Shown here one piece after another: positions 1 to 8,537 of a DNA stretch of 64,000 bases. A program made the translations under genes and the position numbers. Position 1 is the first letter of the stretch, and each line of letters starts with the position of its first letter. Below the pieces are notes generated by a model that saw nothing but the letters and a program-made list of their open reading frames with translations, had not been told where the DNA came from and did no database searches. This stretch comes from Gemmataceae bacterium (GTDB taxonomy: Bacteria; Planctomycetota; Planctomycetia; Gemmatales; Gemmataceae): contig PLDW01000088.1 in the NCBI GenBank assembly GCA_003136315.1, positions 30,723 through 94,722 of the forward strand. The letters run 5' to 3'.

Positions 1-1453
1 GCGGGTGGGTCGCGACCACGTCCAGGTTCGCCAACACTCGCAGATCGTCTGTGACTTGTGGGGCCGTTGGCCGATATTCCTCCGCCAGACCCAGACACCA
101 CGCCCCCAGCGCATTGATTCGCACGGAGAGCAGTCCGTCGTAGCGGCTGAGGAAGGACAGGTCATCCGCTCCCCAGCGGCCCCAATAATCACCTCGGGCA
201 CCCAGCGGTGAAATGTAGGCCACATCGATGAGCCCGGTTGTCGCTGCGTACTCGAACAAAAACGCCAGGATGTATCGCCCCTGAATCTGCTGCCAGGTGT
301 CACCGTGGCCGTTGGAGAAGCTCCCGTAACCCTTTTCGCAGAGGTAGAGATCCCAGTAACCCCCATCCCCGGCGGTCATCGCAAATTCACGCTCGGTTGC
401 GTGTAGGAACCGCCAGAAGTCGTCGATCTTGAACCACTCACCCGGCGGACAGTCCTTGATCGCTTCAAGGATCACCTTGCGGCGATTCGCGACCGCGCTC
501 AATCGCGCCTTGCCCTGTCCCTTGATCGCCTCCACCCGCGAGAACTCGTCGAGAAGTGTCGACTTCACCCATGCGGACCAGATTTTCTTTAGCGTCGCGG
601 CGGGTGCCTTGCTCAGGGCTTCCCGCCCGGTCGGAGTGAGCTTGAGGATATCGCCGCGCTTCTCGGCGAGTCCCGCGGCCTGGGCCAACATCGGCCACGC
701 GAACGCCTTGATTGCCAGATCCTCGGGAGGTTCATTTTCGTATACGATCCCGTCCTCGGGGGTGTAGAAATCGCCGCCGGTCAGCACCCCCGCGACTGCC
801 TTTCGACTGGCATCGGTGGGGGTTTGCTTCTTGTCGGTAACCCGGACCTTGCCAGCATCGATGAGCCGGAGAATCGCGGCCAGATCGGCCTCGGCCTCGC
901 GGGCCGTCTCTCGAATCCGAACCGGTTCCGGTTCCTCGGGTTCCTTTTGCCCCCAACTCGATCGGGGGAGGGAGTGCGTGGCCGGCGACTCCGTGGAAGT
1001 CTTGATGCGGAATGGGTCTGGGGGTGGGACAAACGTCAGCAGAATCTTCCGGACATCAGTCGGCAAGCAATTGTACTTGGGAAAGAACAGGACGAGGGGA
1101 GTGGGGCGAGATCGCCGCGATTCGGACCAACTGGAGTTCGACTTCCCACTCGATACGGACCAGGATGGTTCCTGGCCGTACTTGGCCTCGAATGCAATCT
1201 CGGAGTAGATGCCGTTCGGGTCGTGGGTCGCCTCGCGGACGGCGAACTGGGCAAGGGGTTCGAGCTGGTCGTAAAGCTGGCGGACGCGGGCCGGATCGGT
1301 CATCGCCCCGACCACAACGGCGACGAGTTCGCCCTTCCTCTTCGGCGGATCGGAGACGAGCATGGCCGCCAGTGGCCGCAGGCTGTCGACCGTGAGCTCG
1401 TCAAACTCCAACTGCGCGGGCAGTGGCCCGCTGTCCTGGCTGCCTCGCGCCAT
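1..1453 (-). CDS. Uncharacterised protein, C-terminus beyond left edge
   Basis: An open frame runs from an ATG at 1453 to base 1 with no stop, about 484 residues, so the 3' end lies outside the window. The start is supported by AAGGAG six bases upstream. The N-terminal third is helical and acidic. The middle has a charged Glu/Pro stretch. The C-terminal part has a hydrophobic, aromatic-rich segment with phrases such as GRYILAFLFEYAATTGLIDVAYI and ADDLSFLSRYDGLL, which look like winged-helix or helicase-associated folds. I do not recognise the family; proteins of this look can sit beside DEAD/DEAH helicases, but that partner would lie outside the window. The opposite-strand frames here are shadows. 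Confidence 0.75.
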   Translation of the reverse strand, partial: MARGSQDSGPLPAQLEFDELTVDSLRPLAAMLVSDPPKRKGELVAVVVGAMTDPARVRQLYDQLEPLAQFAVREATHDPNGIYSEIAFEAKYGQEPSWSVSSGKSNSSWSESRRSRPTPLVLFFPKYNCLPTDVRKILLTFVPPPDPFRIKTSTESPATHSLPRSSWGQKEPEEPEPVRIRETAREAEADLAAILRLIDAGKVRVTDKKQTPTDASRKAVAGVLTGGDFYTPEDGIVYENEPPEDLAIKAFAWPMLAQAAGLAEKRGDILKLTPTGREALSKAPAATLKKIWSAWVKSTLLDEFSRVEAIKGQGKARLSAVANRRKVILEAIKDCPPGEWFKIDDFWRFLHATEREFAMTAGDGGYWDLYLCEKGYGSFSNGHGDTWQQIQGRYILAFLFEYAATTGLIDVAYISPLGARGDYWGRWGADDLSFLSRYDGLLSVRINALGAWCLGLAEEYRPTAPQVTDDLRVLANLDVVATHP

Positions 1454-1474
1454 GATTTGCTCCTTCCCGTCTGC

Positions 1475-1829
1475 CTATCCATTATCCCCAACTGCTGCAT
1501 GTGAGGCCTGACCAAGCCGGGTGCCATGCCCACGGCTTTGCGTGGGCATGAAGGCACTGTGACGAATCAGGAACTTCCCAGGCACTGGCAACGGTTCCCG
1601 ATCGATCCGCAGCGGCCCAACACGGATTGCCGAATCATCCGCCGCTAGTGACCAAATCCCGTCCTCCGCTTTCGCATACAACCGGCTACGTACAGGATTA
1701 TTGTGCAGCTACTCGATCTGCCCGAAGGCTGCTTTCATGCCCACGCAAAGCCGTGGGCATGGCACCCGGCTGTAGGAAACCTGGAGAGTTTGGTCGGGCT
1801 CCGATGCAGAAGCTGTGGGTAATGGATAG
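1475..1829. repeat. 355-bp inverted-repeat (MITE-like) element
   Basis: A perfect 38-bp inverted repeat occupies 1515-1552 and 1734-1771, each arm starting or ending with the AGCCGGGTGCCATGCCCACG motif. Each arm folds on itself (ATGCCCACG / CGTGGGCAT). Imperfect symmetry continues outward to 1475 and 1829 (CTATCCATTA against TAATGGATAG), with about 20 extra bases in the right arm. The 181-bp centre codes for nothing recognisable. The left end lies only about 20 bp upstream of the start of the truncated gene, so the element forms its leader region. No transposase is present; a non-autonomous element or extended hairpin repeat is the likeliest reading. Confidence 0.7.
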
Positions 1830-1865
1830 CCGGTCAGCGCAAACCCGCCGAGGGTGGAAGCCGCG

Positions 1866-3440
1866 TCAACTATCGAGCCCGGCCCCGAAGTCGTCGTCGT
1901 CGATCGGTTTCGGGGTGGGTATCAGTCGGGCGGCCGGGACACCAATCGGTGTCGTCTGAGCCAGGGGGGGTGGTGCAGCCTCGGTCTCGGTGGGTTTCCG
2001 TCGACCGCCCCCCCCGGTGCGGGAGGACGCGGCCGTGGTGCGGGTCCGCTTGGGTGCTTCCCCGGCTGGCTTCTCAGTGGCGGCTGGCTTCGCAGCAGCG
2101 GCTGGCTTCGCAGCAGCGGCTGGCTTCGCCGAACCCGTGGATTTGGCGGGTGTACTCGCTTTTGCCGGACCGGCGGAGCGGGGGGCAGCCGGTGTCTTCG
2201 GAGTGGGGGTCGGTTTCGGGACCGCCTTCCGTGGGGAATACGACGGCACCTCGTCAACATCGTCGAACAAGTCAATCTCGTCGGCCAGAGCCCTGCCGAG
2301 CGGCCGATCCTCTTGAGCAGGGGCATCGGGTTCGGGTTCGTCCCTTGGTGGGGGAACCGGCAGCACGGGCGGTCGAGCGCGAGTTGGCTCAACGGCCGGC
2401 GGGCGGCCCCGGGCGGATTCGGTGGCCGGGGTCGGAGTTGGCTGCGTTGCGGGAGCCTGAACTGGGGGGACTGCGGCTCGGCCGCCCTTTGGCCGGTCCG
2501 GCGGAGTTGCCCGGCCACCCGCAGGGAGGGCCTCACGAACTGGTGGGGCAGGGTCGCGGCCTGGTTCCCGCGCCCCATTCGCGGGGGGTCGGTCCTTCCG
2601 TTCTTCTGGCAGGGGCACCCGGGCCGACTTCGGCGATCCCCCATTCACCGGAAGCGACGGCCCGGCCTTCATCTCCAGCCCAAATCGGCTGACGATGTAC
2701 ATCCCGCTCCCCTTGTGTTTCTCAATCTCAACCAGCCCGTCTTTCTGGGCGTCTTCCAACATCTCGCTGAACGTGCGGTAGCCGTAGTACTCTTCGTTGA
2801 ACGATGGCTTCTTCCGCTTCATCGTGTCCTTCACCATCGATGAGTAGATCACGTCCTTGTTCTCCCGCCGCAGGGCCAGGAGCGAGTCGAGCAAGAGGGC
2901 GAAGACTTTCCGCTTTTTCTCGGGAATCTGCTCGTTCACCGCAACCGGGATGATCGGAGCCCGGTCCAGATCCTCGTAGTAAATGAACTCGTCGCAATTG
3001 TCCCGCAACAGATCGGATGTGGCATCGACGAGCCCCAGCCCAATCACGTGCTTGCCGAGTTCCTTGAGCTTCGACACCAGGGGGGAGAAATCACTGTCTC
3101 CGGAGACGATCACGAACGTGTCGATGTGGTCCTTCGAGTACGCCAGGTCGATGGCATCCACCACAAGCCGGATGTCGGCCGAATTCTTCCCCGAGACTCC
3201 CCGTCGGGGGATCTCCACCAGCTCGATGGCCGCCTCGTGGAGGCCCCCCGTGTACATCCCGAACCGGCTCCAGTCGGCGTACGCCTTCTTGGCGACGATT
3301 TTCCCCTTCTCGACAAGGCGTTCGAGCACCTTACTGATCTCGAACTTGTCCCGGCGATTGTTGAACCCCAGACCCATGTTCTCGAAGTCGATGAACACGG
3401 CCAGTGAGCGCTCGCCGTCCCCGGCCCGGTGCGGTTTCAT
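1866..3440 (-). CDS. NYN (LabA/DUF88-like) protein with OST-HTH/LOTUS domain and long disordered tail
   Basis: This 524-residue protein begins with an NYN/PIN-like nuclease fold (residues about 12-160). Visible acidic residues are in FIDFEN (D18), SADIRLVVDA (D89, D95) and VSGDSDF (D115, D117), the positions expected to bind metal in this family. Residues about 175-250 resemble an OST-HTH/LOTUS RNA-binding domain (FSEMLEDAQKDGLVEI). From about 255 to the end it is Pro/Ala/Lys/Arg-rich and low complexity, including AAAKPAAAAKPAA runs, and is probably disordered. The pairing suggests RNA binding with possible RNase activity in the cytoplasm; the substrate is unknown. It is divergent from the SDR gene across a region with a strong inverted repeat. 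Confidence 0.85.
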   Translation of the reverse strand: MKPHRAGDGERSLAVFIDFENMGLGFNNRRDKFEISKVLERLVEKGKIVAKKAYADWSRFGMYTGGLHEAAIELVEIPRRGVSGKNSADIRLVVDAIDLAYSKDHIDTFVIVSGDSDFSPLVSKLKELGKHVIGLGLVDATSDLLRDNCDEFIYYEDLDRAPIIPVAVNEQIPEKKRKVFALLLDSLLALRRENKDVIYSSMVKDTMKRKKPSFNEEYYGYRTFSEMLEDAQKDGLVEIEKHKGSGMYIVSRFGLEMKAGPSLPVNGGSPKSARVPLPEERKDRPPANGAREPGRDPAPPVREALPAGGRATPPDRPKGGRAAVPPVQAPATQPTPTPATESARGRPPAVEPTRARPPVLPVPPPRDEPEPDAPAQEDRPLGRALADEIDLFDDVDEVPSYSPRKAVPKPTPTPKTPAAPRSAGPAKASTPAKSTGSAKPAAAAKPAAAAKPAATEKPAGEAPKRTRTTAASSRTGGGGRRKPTETEAAPPPLAQTTPIGVPAARLIPTPKPIDDDDFGAGLDS

Positions 3441-3563
3441 CCCGTTGCAACCCCTGGAGAGGTTCGTCCTGTGGCGCGGGAAGGCGGTCAGACACGCCGC
3501 CCTCTCCCCTATTGTGCAAAATCCCAGCCAGGGTTGACAATGCGACCCGGTCAGGTTGATTGG

Positions 3564-3614
3564 GCCGGGGAACCGGTTCCGGGTGGAATAACCCCTTGGA
3601 ACCGGTTCCCCGGC
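3564..3614. promoter_or_regulatory. 17-bp perfect inverted repeat in divergent intergenic region
   Basis: GCCGGGGAACCGGTTCC at 3564-3580 is perfectly repeated in inverted orientation at 3598-3614, with a 17-base spacer. Each arm contains the 12-bp palindrome GGAACCGGTTCC. It lies in the 331-bp region (3441-3771) between the divergent NYN and SDR genes and is the only structure I see there. Two identical palindromes 29 bp centre to centre would suit a dimeric repressor binding two sites; the same sequence could also form a strong RNA hairpin. There is no T-run after it. Confidence 0.5.
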
Positions 3615-3771
3615 TCGCCCGAACGGCTAAAACAAGAGCACAATGCGGGTCAACGGCCGGCCGGTGAGTGTCGGGCCGGATGCCCAACGGCACGGATATC
3701 GGCCGTCGGGTTCACGCCGCGACGCCCGCCAAAAGTCGGCGGGCACAACGACCTCACCAGGGGGCTCAATC

Positions 3772-4527
3772 ATGGCGGAGTTGTTCCGATTAGACGGCAA
3801 GGTGGCAGTGGTGACCGGTGGCGGGCAGGGAATCGGGGAGGCGATCTGCCAACGACTCTCGGCAGCCGGGGCGAAGGTCGGTGTGTTCGACATGTCGGCC
3901 GACAATGCCTCCCGCGTGGCCAAAGCCATCGACGGGGTGCCACTCATCGGCGACCTGACAAAGGAAGCCGACCTCGATCGTATCTTCCGAGAGATCACGA
4001 CCAAGATCGGGCCAGTCGATATCCTGGTCAACAACGCGGGGGTGGCCAGCCGCAAGGGCCGCGACGTACCGATCTGGGAAAGTGATCGAGAAGACTGGGA
4101 ATTCGTCTTCAACATCAACGTAACCGGGCTCGTGTTGTGCTGCAAGGCCGTACTCCCGGGGATGATCGAGCGACGATATGGGCGGATCGTGAACATCGCG
4201 AGTATCGCCGGGAAGGAAGGCAATCCCAAGATGGGGCCGTACTCCGCCAGCAAGGCAGCGGTGATCGCGCTGACCAAATCGATGTCGAAGGAACTGGTCG
4301 GGAAAGGGGATATTTGCGTGAACAGCGTCTCCCCGGCGGTGATCCAGACTCCGATCCTGGACCAACTCAGTCCAGAGCAGATCAAGATGATGCTCAGCAA
4401 GATCCCGCTTGGTCGGACCGGAAAACCAGAGGAGGTGGCGGCACTCGTTCACTTCCTCAGCAGCGCCGATTGTAGCTTCACAACCGGGTTCTGCTTCGAC
4501 ATCAGTGGCGGCCGAGCGACCTACTGA
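3772..4527 (+). CDS. SDR family NAD(P)-dependent oxidoreductase
   Basis: This 251-residue protein is a classical short-chain dehydrogenase/reductase. It has the TGGGQGIG nucleotide-binding loop near residue 15, NNAG near 87, and the catalytic Ser144, Tyr157 and Lys161 (YSASK). It ends with a SGGRATY tail typical of FabG-like members. The ATG at 3772 is preferred because AGGGGG lies eight bases upstream and the next upstream in-frame codons do not encode SDR sequence. Asp40 after the second beta strand (VGVFD) suggests NAD(H) preference. The substrate cannot be assigned; it is similar to glucose/3-oxoacyl-ACP-type reductases. A hairpin repeat follows the stop. Confidence 0.92.
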   Translation: MAELFRLDGKVAVVTGGGQGIGEAICQRLSAAGAKVGVFDMSADNASRVAKAIDGVPLIGDLTKEADLDRIFREITTKIGPVDILVNNAGVASRKGRDVPIWESDREDWEFVFNINVTGLVLCCKAVLPGMIERRYGRIVNIASIAGKEGNPKMGPYSASKAAVIALTKSMSKELVGKGDICVNSVSPAVIQTPILDQLSPEQIKMMLSKIPLGRTGKPEEVAALVHFLSSADCSFTTGFCFDISGGRATY

Positions 4528-4533
4528 GCCGCT

Positions 4534-4590
4534 GCCGGTGGTATCGCTGCGCTTAACCACCGGCTAATCGCTGTGACCCTTCCAGGGTCA
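4534..4590. repeat. Double hairpin intergenic repeat, possible bidirectional terminator
   Basis: Two hairpins follow one another: GCCGGTGGT/ACCACCGGC (4534-4542 and 4556-4564) and TGACCCT/AGGGTCA (4574-4580 and 4584-4590). They fill the space between convergent genes (SDR and YjbR-like). The sequence resembles a hairpin repeat I associate with intergenic planctomycete DNA. No long T-run follows, so termination is inferred from position. Confidence 0.5.
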
Positions 4591-4628
4591 TTTCGACCTT
4601 AGGCACACTGTTTAGCCAACGTAACCGC

Positions 4629-5000
4629 TCAACCCAGCGCATCGAGTTGGGCGATGAGCTTCTTGGGTGCAATGGCCCGGTAGCTCTCTTCCACCCAGGC
4701 GAGGAGCTGGTTGATATCGGGCCGGTCGCCCGGGGAAAGCGTGAGCGTCACCCACCCACTCTTCCCGAGCCCATACCCGGTCGGCGCTGCGTTGGGCAGG
4801 GTCAGTGCTTCGACGTGTGAGGTGGGGAGTTTCACGCTAAACGTCAAGTTGCCTTCGCCAGTGTCTCGCCCGAGTGTGACGAAAATCTTCTTGTTCACTT
4901 TCGCCACCGATTCGCCCCAGGGGAAGTCCTCGACAGCTCCTGGGAGACGCAAAGCGAACTCGCGGATCGCGTCGGCAGCTTCCTGTGCCAGGCTCTTCAT
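4629..5000 (-). CDS. MmcQ/YjbR family protein
   Basis: A 123-residue protein with the CyaY-like fold signature of the MmcQ/YjbR family: an N-terminal helix followed by LPGAVEDFPWGES, then VNKKIFVTLG, and a C-terminal WVEESYRAIAPKKLIAQL helix. Family members are compact cytoplasmic proteins predicted to bind DNA non-specifically; their physiological role is not established. The length matches the family. It is convergent with the SDR gene and lies just downstream of the small lipoprotein gene on the same strand. Confidence 0.88.
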   Translation of the reverse strand: MKSLAQEAADAIREFALRLPGAVEDFPWGESVAKVNKKIFVTLGRDTGEGNLTFSVKLPTSHVEALTLPNAAPTGYGLGKSGWVTLTLSPGDRPDINQLLAWVEESYRAIAPKKLIAQLDALG

Positions 5001-5022
5001 GGGTGACTCGGGCTTGAGTGAA

Positions 5023-5139
5023 TCACTTCCCGCAGGTCGGGCAAGTGGAATTGCTGGAGGAGCCGCGGGTACTCTTGCACCCAGAAACCCCGCCGATGAG
5101 TGCAGCGGCCATCAAGAGACCGAGGAGCAGTTTCTGCAT
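5023..5139 (-). CDS. Very small lipoprotein (38 aa)
   Basis: A 38-residue frame starts MQKLLLGLLMAAALIGG and reaches a lipobox (VSGC, Cys21), so the mature peptide would be only 18 residues (CKSTRG...CPTCGK). The mature part is Ser-rich and ends in a CPTC pair, which could bind metal or form a disulfide. A GAAGGGG stretch precedes the ATG at suitable distance. Tiny lipoproteins of this form occur in planctomycetes, but I cannot name a function. It sits between pgi and the YjbR-like gene on the same strand. Confidence 0.65.
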   Translation of the reverse strand: MQKLLLGLLMAAALIGGVSGCKSTRGSSSNSTCPTCGK

Positions 5140-5454
5140 GAGAGACCCCTTCCCTGGAAAGACCGTCGGTCTTGCCGACCGCTCGATCGAATCGCCCACG
5201 GACATCGCAAGCGTAGGGGAAGTATCGGAGCACTTTTGGCTGAAGGTGACTGGAAGCCGAGCCGTACCTGACGATGGCTGGCCGGATCTCCAGATCCGAT
5301 CGGATCGGCCGAATGTGCTTGAAGAACGGGCTCGGCGGATCGTCACGAACCGGGGAATTCCCGGCCGAACAACACACGTCCGCACCCAAACGGGGGCACG
5401 AAACGCTGCGGTGAGGCGACTTGAAAACCCAGGGCTCACGAAGTGCTCAGGCCG
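5140..5454. other. Intergenic, no gene seen
   Basis: These 315 bases between the stop of pgi and the lipoprotein start hold no supported gene. Frames on both strands lack recognisable sequence. It presumably contains the end of the pgi transcript and the promoter of the lipoprotein gene. Confidence 0.5.
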
Positions 5455-6960
5455 TCAGACCCCCTTGGCAGCGTCGCGAACTTCCCCCTTCGGCAGGTTG
5501 GGGGTGGCTTTGAGGTTCCGCATCACATTCGCCTTGTACGCCTCCACCCCCGGTTGGCCGTAGGGGTTGATTCCCATCAACCGGGCCTCCACCACCGTCG
5601 CCAGCATCAACATCTGAAGCAACTGTCCGATCGAGTGCTCGCTGAGGTGCGGAAGGACGATATCCGCGGTCGGCCTCGCTGCGTCCGAGTACGCCTCGTT
5701 CGTCCCTTTCACCGCTGCATCCAGGATGTCCGGGTAGTTCTTGCGGCTGAACTGATTCAGGTCGTCCTCGTTCCGGTCGGCCATTCCGATCTGGATCGGT
5801 GGGTGCTTGATCTGCTTGACCACCAGGTTGTTGATCACCTTGTCTCGGGTTCCGTCCTGGTGCTGCTGGCCACGGCTGTGCAGATCCCGCGTCTGGACCA
5901 CTGTCAGCGGGGTCACGCCCCGGTTGATTTTCCCAAGCGACGCCGCCAGGAGTTGGTCGTACCACCAGCCGACCGACTCCAGCTTCTTCGACCAGACCGC
6001 CATCACCCGGGTCGTCTTCTTCAACTCCTCGGTCATCAAGTGGTTCACGGCTGCGTACTGAAGGACCGGGTTGCGGTCGAACGGTTCCTCCAGAAATCGC
6101 CGGGTCATGGCTGCAGCCCCGAGGAGCAACGCCCGGACATCGAGCCCCATGACTGCGGCTGGAAGGAGCCCGACCGGTGTGAACACACTGAACCGCCCGC
6201 CGATATCGTCGGGAATGGTCAGCAGGTCGTTGTCCGCGTACCCCTCAGCGCGACACAGGTCGCGGAGTTTCCCTTTCGCTCCCGTGATCGGGACGATCAC
6301 ATTTTTGAGCATCTCCGACTTCGGACCGTAGAATTTCGCCGCCTCGGCTTTCAGTGCGCGGTAGGCAGCGGCCGTCTCCAGCGTCCCACCTGACTTGCTC
6401 ACCACCACCACGCCCCAGCGTTCCTCCATCATTTCCGGTTCGACACATGTATTCTCCAGGAGTTCAAACAGATCCTGGAGCGAGTCGTTGTCAACAGCGT
6501 TACCTTCAAAATACACTCGCGGCTTGCCCATTCGGAGCTTGGCCGGCATCTCGTTGTGGTAAGTGTGGCAAAGGGAGTCGAAGAGGGCTTTGGCCCCGAG
6601 ATAGCTCCCGCCGATCCCGAGGATCACGACCCGGTCGACATTCTCTTTCAGTCGATTGGCGATCCGGAGGATCTTGCCGAGATCACTAGCATCTTGCTTG
6701 CGACGAAACCCATCGAGTAACTTTTGGGGCAGGTCGATGAAGCCGGGCAGGAGTGGCTGGTCCTTGGGCAGAACATTCACAAACTCCCGCTCAGCCGCCA
6801 CCCGTCCGCGGATCGTCATGGCCCACTGCTTCACGGCCTCGACCCGGTCCGGGTTGAGGAAGTGCTGAGCCTGGAGTTCCGCAAGTGGGGTCCAGGAGTC
6901 GTGCGGCCGGGACAGCAACCGCTGGTACTGGTACTCGATATTCTCGTCGGGCAGTTGCAT
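5455..6960 (-). CDS. pgi: Glucose-6-phosphate isomerase
   Basis: A 501-residue enzyme interconverting glucose-6-phosphate and fructose-6-phosphate in the cytoplasm. The sugar-phosphate-binding SIS domains are clear: VVILGIGGSYLGAKA at about residues 111-125 and VVVSKSGGTLETAAA near 185-199. The C-terminal part has LHSRGQQHQDG, corresponding to the conserved Gln/His catalytic stretch. It is somewhat longer than the ~450-residue Bacillus type. It is divergent from the phosphoglycerate mutase gene across 165 bp, so two glycolytic genes share this regulatory region. Confidence 0.95.
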   Translation of the reverse strand: MQLPDENIEYQYQRLLSRPHDSWTPLAELQAQHFLNPDRVEAVKQWAMTIRGRVAAEREFVNVLPKDQPLLPGFIDLPQKLLDGFRRKQDASDLGKILRIANRLKENVDRVVILGIGGSYLGAKALFDSLCHTYHNEMPAKLRMGKPRVYFEGNAVDNDSLQDLFELLENTCVEPEMMEERWGVVVVSKSGGTLETAAAYRALKAEAAKFYGPKSEMLKNVIVPITGAKGKLRDLCRAEGYADNDLLTIPDDIGGRFSVFTPVGLLPAAVMGLDVRALLLGAAAMTRRFLEEPFDRNPVLQYAAVNHLMTEELKKTTRVMAVWSKKLESVGWWYDQLLAASLGKINRGVTPLTVVQTRDLHSRGQQHQDGTRDKVINNLVVKQIKHPPIQIGMADRNEDDLNQFSRKNYPDILDAAVKGTNEAYSDAARPTADIVLPHLSEHSIGQLLQMLMLATVVEARLMGINPYGQPGVEAYKANVMRNLKATPNLPKGEVRDAAKGV

Positions 6961-7125
6961 AATGTGATCCCTGGTCGCTCGTCCCCGCTCCTTCGCCTTG
7001 TGCTGCGGCCCGCCCCCCCGGAATTGGTGGGGCGTGGGAAAAGGCCACAGGTCAAGGACTACGGGCTAAAGACGAATCCTGGAAATACTGTACGTCATAC
7101 TCGCCGGGCAGTAAACTCTAACCCC

Positions 7126-8331
7126 ATGAACATCCACGAGCTGATTCAGGAACTGCGTGAACCTGCGGACTCGAAAATCGTCCTGCTGGTCGCCGATGGC
7201 CTCGGCGGGTTGCCGCTGGAATCAGGCGGAAAAACCGAACTGGAAACCGCCTCGACCCCGAATCTGGACGCCGTCGCACGGGACGGCGTGACCGGGCTGA
7301 GCATCCCCGTTCTTCCCGGAATCACTCCTGGGAGCGGGCCGGGGCACCTGGCCCTGTTTGGCTACGACCCGCTCGAATACCGGATTGGCCGCGGCATCCT
7401 GGAGGCCCTCGGAATCAACTTCGCCGTCGGTCCGAAGGACGTGGCGATCCGCGGGAATTTCTGCACCCTCGGGGATGACGGAACGATCACCGACCGCCGG
7501 GCTGGCCGACCCAGTAACGAGAAGAATGCCGCCGCTGTGGCGAAACTCCGGAAAATCCAGATCCCCGGAGTGGAGCTGTTTGTCGAACCGGTTCGGGAAC
7601 ACCGGTTCGTGGTCGTGATCCGCGGCGACGACCTCGGTGATCGGGTCAACGACACCGACCCCCAAACGGTCGGGGTCCACCCGCTCAAAGCCGAAGGGGC
7701 AGACTCTGCGTCCCGCACAACCGCCAGTGCCGTGAACCAGTTCGTCGCACGGGCGGTGGAGGTTCTCAAGGACGAGGGGCCGACAAATGGGATCACGTTG
7801 CGGGGGTTCGCGCGGTTCCCGAAGATCGCGAAATTTGAAGAGGTGTACGGACTGAAAGCCGCCGCGATCGCTGTCTACCCGATGTACAAGGGGCTGGCCC
7901 GACTGGTCGGGATGGACATTCTGGAGCCGGGGACGACGCTCAAGGGGCAGGTGGAGACGCTCAAGAAGGTCTGGCGCGACTATGACTTCTTTTTCTTGCA
8001 CTACAAGTACACGGATAGCACCGGGGAAGACGGAAACTTCCCGGGGAAGGTGCAGATGATCGAGAAGTTGGATGGGATCATCCCGGACATCCAGGCTCTG
8101 GGGCCGGACGTGTTGATTGTCACCGGGGACCACTCGACCCCGAGCAAGATGAAATCGCACTCGTGGCACCCTGTCCCGACGGTCCTACTCGCGGACACCT
8201 GCCGGACAGACGACGTGGAGGAGTTCAACGAGAGCGCCTGTTTGCGAGGCGGCCTGGGTCAGTTCCAGGCCCAGCACCTGATGCTCCTGGCAATGGCCCA
8301 CGCCGGGCGGCTCGGCAAATACGGGGCGTGA
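7126..8331 (+). CDS. apgM: 2,3-bisphosphoglycerate-independent phosphoglycerate mutase, archaeal type
   Basis: A 401-residue member of the alkaline-phosphatase superfamily branch of phosphoglycerate mutases, which interconverts 3- and 2-phosphoglycerate. Signature stretches are IVLLVADGLGGLP at the N-terminus (metal Asp), GPGHLALFGYDP (with the region of the catalytic Ser), and GDHSTPSKMKSHSWHPVP near the C-terminus (metal-binding Asp/His). The length fits the archaeal-type family, not the ~510-residue GpmI. The ATG at 7126 starts MNIHELIQELRE; the longer upstream frame crosses the pgi promoter and is not coding. Confidence 0.94.
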   Translation: MNIHELIQELREPADSKIVLLVADGLGGLPLESGGKTELETASTPNLDAVARDGVTGLSIPVLPGITPGSGPGHLALFGYDPLEYRIGRGILEALGINFAVGPKDVAIRGNFCTLGDDGTITDRRAGRPSNEKNAAAVAKLRKIQIPGVELFVEPVREHRFVVVIRGDDLGDRVNDTDPQTVGVHPLKAEGADSASRTTASAVNQFVARAVEVLKDEGPTNGITLRGFARFPKIAKFEEVYGLKAAAIAVYPMYKGLARLVGMDILEPGTTLKGQVETLKKVWRDYDFFFLHYKYTDSTGEDGNFPGKVQMIEKLDGIIPDIQALGPDVLIVTGDHSTPSKMKSHSWHPVPTVLLADTCRTDDVEEFNESACLRGGLGQFQAQHLMLLAMAHAGRLGKYGA

Positions 8332-8413
8332 ACCCATCCCAGGCCATCCGTTTCCAGCCAGGATCGTTCCAACCCAAACCGTGTCTCTCGGCTTCTTCCA
8401 GCGACATTGACGC

Positions 8414-8512
8414 ATGGGCCACTTCGTCTACCGCGACCGCACCCTCTTCTGCGAAGACGCGCCTCTGAGTTGGCCACGGGGTACGCGGGAGGAAAGGGGG
8501 TTTATAAGATGA
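8414..8512 (+). pseudogene. Decayed 5' fragment of lysA
   Basis: The frame begins MGHFVYRDRTLFCED, differing at one residue from the start of the intact lysA 860 bp downstream. It then runs out of frame into unrelated sequence and stops at 8512 after 32 codons. In the next frame, GAG TTG GCC ACG GGG TAC reads ELATGY, matching ELAAEY of LysA, so a small indel broke the copy. It is probably not functional as a decarboxylase fragment, although translation of a short peptide is possible. Confidence 0.75.
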
Positions 8513-8537
8513 ACGCATGTCCCGCAGGAGTCGCGCC

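Noticed and set aside
824..1504. 226-codon plus-strand frame
   Set aside because: It is antisense to the better-supported minus-strand gene with a good ribosome-binding site and protein-like sequence.
5443..6393. 316-codon plus-strand frame
   Set aside because: Antisense shadow of pgi, whose motifs are unambiguous.
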